Below are positions 11,117-13,694 of a stretch of 13,694 bases of DNA, in pieces. Every line of letters starts with the position of its first letter. Within the stretch, counting starts at the first letter, position 1. The DNA lies in the NCBI GenBank assembly GCA_030044475.1, contig JASHVP010000076.1, positions 1-13,694 on the forward strand. The letters run 5' to 3'. Both the position numbers and the translations under genes were made by a program. The DNA comes from Thermoplasmata archaeon. GTDB taxonomy: Archaea > Thermoplasmatota > Thermoplasmata > Lutacidiplasmatales > UBA184. The notes below the pieces were generated by a model. That model was not told the DNA's origin. It searched no databases and was given only the letters and a program-made list of their open reading frames with translations.

Positions 11117-13033
11117 GTGGCCGCGACCCGTCGACTTCGGGCCATCATGTTCACCGACACCGTGGGATACACCGAGTCCACGCAGGCGGACGAGTCGGGC
11201 GCCCTCGAGTCGCTCCGCCAACAGCAGGAGCTGATTCGTCCGCTGATTGCCTCGCATCACGGTCGGGAGGTCAAGTCGACCGGGGACGGGGTCCTGGTCG
11301 AATTCGATAGCGCCCTCCTCGCCACCGAATGCGCGATCGAAATCCAGCGGCGGATCTCGGAGCGAAATACAACGCCCGGCGTCCTCCCGATCCAGATCCG
11401 CATCGGAATCCATCTCGGGGATGTCGAGGAGCGAGGCACCGACATCCTCGGCGACGCGGTCAACATTGCGGCCCGCATCGAACCCGCGGCCGAACCCGGG
11501 GGGATCTGTGTCTCGGGAGCGGTTCGGGAGCAGGTCTGGAACAAGATCTCCGGCCAGTTGGAGAAACTCCCGGCGCGTTCGCTGAAGGGGCTGCAGGGTT
11601 CGATGGACATCTATCGGGTGAGGATTCCGCGGGGCACCGATTCGATTTCCCCCGGGAGCCTCGGACCGAACGGAATCGCCGTGCTCCCCTTCGCCAACAT
11701 CAGCCCGGACCCGAACGACGCCTACTTCGCCGATGGCCTGACGGAGGAACTCATCACGGTGCTCTCCCAATTGCAGACGTTGCGGGTCATCTCCCGGACG
11801 TCCGTCATGCAGTACAAGGGCTCGTCGAAGACGATCGGGCAGATCGGCTCGGAGTTGGGAGTGAACTCCGTGTTGGAGGGAGGCGTTCGGAAGGCCGGGA
11901 ATCGCCTCCGCATCACGGCCCAGTTGATCGACGTCGGGTCCGACGGGCATCTCTGGGCCAGAACCTTCGAACGGGAGCTGAACGATGTGTTCGCCCTCCA
12001 GGCGGAGATCGCGAGGGAGGTGGCCCAGGCACTTGAGATCGAGCTCCCCTCCTCCGAGTCGGCTCGACTCGAGCGTCGACCTCCCGTGAAGCCCGAGTCC
12101 TATCTCGCCTATCTGCGCGGCCGGGCGCTGTTCAACGCCGTCTGGACCGAGCGGAATTACCTGGGCGCCCGAGCGTTGTTCGAGGAGGCCCTCGCTCTGG
12201 ATCCGAACAACGCCCGCGCGCATTCCGGCCTGGCCGATGTCCTCCGGTACATCCACTACGCGAACTACGGCGACCCGCACCCCGATTGGGACCGAACCAG
12301 TCGCATGCACGTGGCCCGGGCGCTCGAGATTGACCCGGAGCTCGCGGAGGGGCACTGCTCGCTCGGATCCATCCATTGGGACAACTTCGAGTATGAGGAG
12401 GCCGAGACGGAGATGCGGCGGGCCCTGTCCCTCAACCCCAGCTACACGCAGGCCCATCACTGGTACGCGGGCATCCTGCTGGACGAAGCGCGGACCGACG
12501 AGGCCCTCCAGCAGTCGAGGTTGGCCGAACAGCTGGACCCCCAATCGACCCTGAATCTGCGATGGCTCGCCCTGACCTTGATCCTGCGTCGCGAGCTGGG
12601 CCAGGTCCCCCCGTGCCTCGTCCGACTCGAACGGCTGGACGAGGGCGGTCCTCGATATCTCGAGACCCAGGCGTACTATCTGTTCGCCCGCGGCGAGTTC
12701 GTGGAGGCTTCACGCGTCGTGGACCGGCTCGTCGCCCTCGGAGGCGACCGGGCGTGGGTGGAACGAGTGTGGACGCTCGCGGGCCTTGGGAAGAAGGAGG
12801 AGGCCCGACAGCTGCTCCAAGAGCGCGAGGCGATGCGAGTGCCCACCGGGTACTCCACCACCGCGGAGGGGTATGCCCTGATCGGGGACTTCGACGCCGC
12901 ATTCCGTGTCTTGGACACGGCGGTCGCCGAACGCAACGTGTCGCTCCAAATCCTCCGGAACGAGCCGACGCTCGAACCCTTGCGCCGGGATCCCCGATTC
13001 CTGGCGTTGTTGAAGCGCATCCATCTCGCCTGA
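11117..13033 (+). CDS. Class III adenylate cyclase with TolB/FlgO-like region and TPR repeats
   Basis: A 638-residue protein from a GTG to a TGA. Residues 7-125 form a class III cyclase catalytic domain. Metal ligands D14 (IMFTDTVGYT) and D57 (STGDGVL), adenine-specifying K53 and D109, and transition-state residues N116 and R120 (GDAVNIAARIE) are all in place, so conversion of ATP to cyclic AMP is expected. Residues 186-310 (IAVLPFANIS, DGLTEELI, GSELGVNSVLEGGVRKAG) match the TolB/FlgO-like region common in bacterial cyclase-TPR proteins. From about residue 331 to the end, TPR-like helical pairs follow (ARALFEEALALDPNNARAHSGLADVL is the clearest, read in parts). No membrane segment is visible, so it is probably cytoplasmic. 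The layout is common in bacteria and rarely reported in archaea. It is monocistronic, and no cyclic-AMP receptor lies nearby. Confidence 0.9.
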   Translation: MAATRRLRAIMFTDTVGYTESTQADESGALESLRQQQELIRPLIASHHGREVKSTGDGVLVEFDSALLATECAIEIQRRISERNTTPGVLPIQIRIGIHLGDVEERGTDILGDAVNIAARIEPAAEPGGICVSGAVREQVWNKISGQLEKLPARSLKGLQGSMDIYRVRIPRGTDSISPGSLGPNGIAVLPFANISPDPNDAYFADGLTEELITVLSQLQTLRVISRTSVMQYKGSSKTIGQIGSELGVNSVLEGGVRKAGNRLRITAQLIDVGSDGHLWARTFERELNDVFALQAEIAREVAQALEIELPSSESARLERRPPVKPESYLAYLRGRALFNAVWTERNYLGARALFEEALALDPNNARAHSGLADVLRYIHYANYGDPHPDWDRTSRMHVARALEIDPELAEGHCSLGSIHWDNFEYEEAETEMRRALSLNPSYTQAHHWYAGILLDEARTDEALQQSRLAEQLDPQSTLNLRWLALTLILRRELGQVPPCLVRLERLDEGGPRYLETQAYYLFARGEFVEASRVVDRLVALGGDRAWVERVWTLAGLGKKEEARQLLQEREAMRVPTGYSTTAEGYALIGDFDAAFRVLDTAVAERNVSLQILRNEPTLEPLRRDPRFLALLKRIHLA

Positions 13034-13197
13034 CCTCCCCGCCTCCGGCCGAAGTGTTGGGGTGCTCCGGTCGAGGTACCGGGACGAGTACGTGGCCCAC
13101 CTCCTGCGCGCTCCGCGGTCGTACGCGCGGAAGTCGAGCGTCGATCTCGATGGGATCCAATCGCGCGCCCGCGGGAAGTGGCGGAGGGGCGGACGGA
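13034..13197. other. Convergent gap without recognised features
   Basis: These 164 nt separate the cyclase gene from the convergent SRPBCC gene. No T-tract terminator, repeat or RNA gene was recognised. An open plus-strand frame starting at 13062 is Arg-rich and looks like a shadow. Confidence 0.4.
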
Positions 13198-13677
13198 CTA
13201 TCCCCGGGCCGGCTTCCCGCTCCGGTAGCGCTTCTCGATGGCGAGCACGAGCTCATCCCAATACTTGCTCGCGGATCGGACCCAATCGTCCTTGTTGGGG
13301 AAGTCGGGAACCATCCACCGCTCGACCATCACCAGAGTGAACCGGGTCGCCTCCGGGCCCAACGCGGTGAGGGTGTAGTCCATCGAGTCGAGATCCTCCT
13401 CCCCGATGGTATCCTTGTGCCAGGCGTTCGGCGGGCGCAGGCGAACCACTTCCACGTTCATCGGGGGGTTCCGCGCTCCGCCGCTGACGACCTTGACGCG
13501 AACCAGCCTCTCGGGGCTCACTCGGACAACTCGATGCCGCTGGGCGGACCGCGCGAGCTTCGCGTCGTCGGGCCGGAAGTCGGTGCACCAGTCGTAGACG
13601 TACTCGAGGGGGGCGTGGACGATCTTCGAGAGTCTCCCGATCTGCGTCGCGTAGACGCGTCGACCGTGCTCGGGCAT
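13198..13677 (-). CDS. SRPBCC (START/Bet v1-like) fold protein, paralog of the one at 1795-2277
   Basis: A 159-residue protein ending at TAG. Residues 14-37 (LSKIVHAPLEYVYDWCTDF and RPDDAKLA) give the first strand and the helix pair of an SRPBCC fold, with the same WCTDF-x-P-x-DA motif as the protein near the left end. The middle part (MNVEVVRLRPPNAWHKD, MDYTLTALGPEATRFTLVM) supplies the antiparallel strands. KDDWVRSASKYWDELVLAIEKRY is the long C-terminal helix that closes the ligand pocket in this superfamily. A hydrophobic ligand or lipid is likely, but which one is unknown. The ATG at 13677 is only 17 nt from the window edge and the frame is still open upstream, so the start could be further out. 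Confidence 0.75.
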   Translation of the reverse strand: MPEHGRRVYATQIGRLSKIVHAPLEYVYDWCTDFRPDDAKLARSAQRHRVVRVSPERLVRVKVVSGGARNPPMNVEVVRLRPPNAWHKDTIGEEDLDSMDYTLTALGPEATRFTLVMVERWMVPDFPNKDDWVRSASKYWDELVLAIEKRYRSGKPARG

Positions 13678-13694
13678 GAGATGTTCCGTAGTCC

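Noticed and set aside
10367..12544. A 725-codon minus-strand open frame running from the VOC gene back across the cyclase gene
   Set aside because: Only the last 146 residues are family-like. The rest is antisense to a clear cyclase-TPR gene and reflects high GC and codon bias. A TATA-like box marks the VOC start at 10807.
1..13694. CRISPR array, insertion sequence or transposase
   Set aside because: No regularly spaced repeats, terminal inverted repeats or transposase motifs were found on either strand.

Overview
The window looks like the chromosome of a GC-rich archaeon, most likely a high-GC member of the Thermoplasmatota. The main evidence is a large secreted protein with ETGLPSGTxW-type repeats, a hallmark of surface proteins and thermopsin relatives in Thermoplasmata and Sulfolobales. 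AT-rich TATA-like boxes also sit at fixed distances from many starts, several of them leaderless. No rRNA, tRNA, CRISPR array, insertion sequence or origin was seen. GC content is high nearly everywhere and produces many long shadow ORFs. The clearest exception is the stretch around 7340-7920, which holds the control region of two divergent toxin-antitoxin-like pairs. The taxonomic placement is an inference from these features, since no marker gene is present.

Layout from left to right. Positions 1-1653 (minus) hold the N-terminal 551 residues of the secreted repeat protein, which runs off the left edge. Next come an SRPBCC-fold protein (minus) and, divergent from it, a four-helix membrane protein with a soluble C-terminal domain (plus). 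A minus-strand run follows: a SAM-dependent methyltransferase, a TfoX N-terminal-domain gene interrupted by an in-frame amber codon, a YCII-domain protein, a RibD-C/dihydrofolate-reductase-fold protein and a hemerythrin-domain protein. Such small stress or accessory enzymes are common in soil bacteria and may have been acquired by transfer.

Positions 6775-8520 form a double toxin-antitoxin-like locus. On the minus strand a DUF4258-like gene overlaps by 4 nt a gene for a zinc-ribbon protein with a probable AbrB-like C-terminal part. On the plus strand, head to head with it, is a vapBC pair whose PIN toxin keeps all four acidic residues. A 16-bp exact direct repeat brackets vapBC.

After this come a DUF3237-type protein and a two-helix membrane protein (minus), then a GNAT acetyltransferase co-oriented with a VOC protein (minus). 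Divergent from the VOC gene is a 638-residue class III cyclase with TolB/FlgO-like and TPR regions, which keeps the residues that specify ATP. A second SRPBCC protein, paralogous to the one near the left end, closes the window.

The most notable points are the interrupted TfoX gene, the double toxin-antitoxin locus with its unusual zinc-ribbon/AbrB-like partner and flanking repeats, the apparently active adenylate cyclase in an archaeal setting, and an internally consistent relation between TATA position, leader length and Shine-Dalgarno use.
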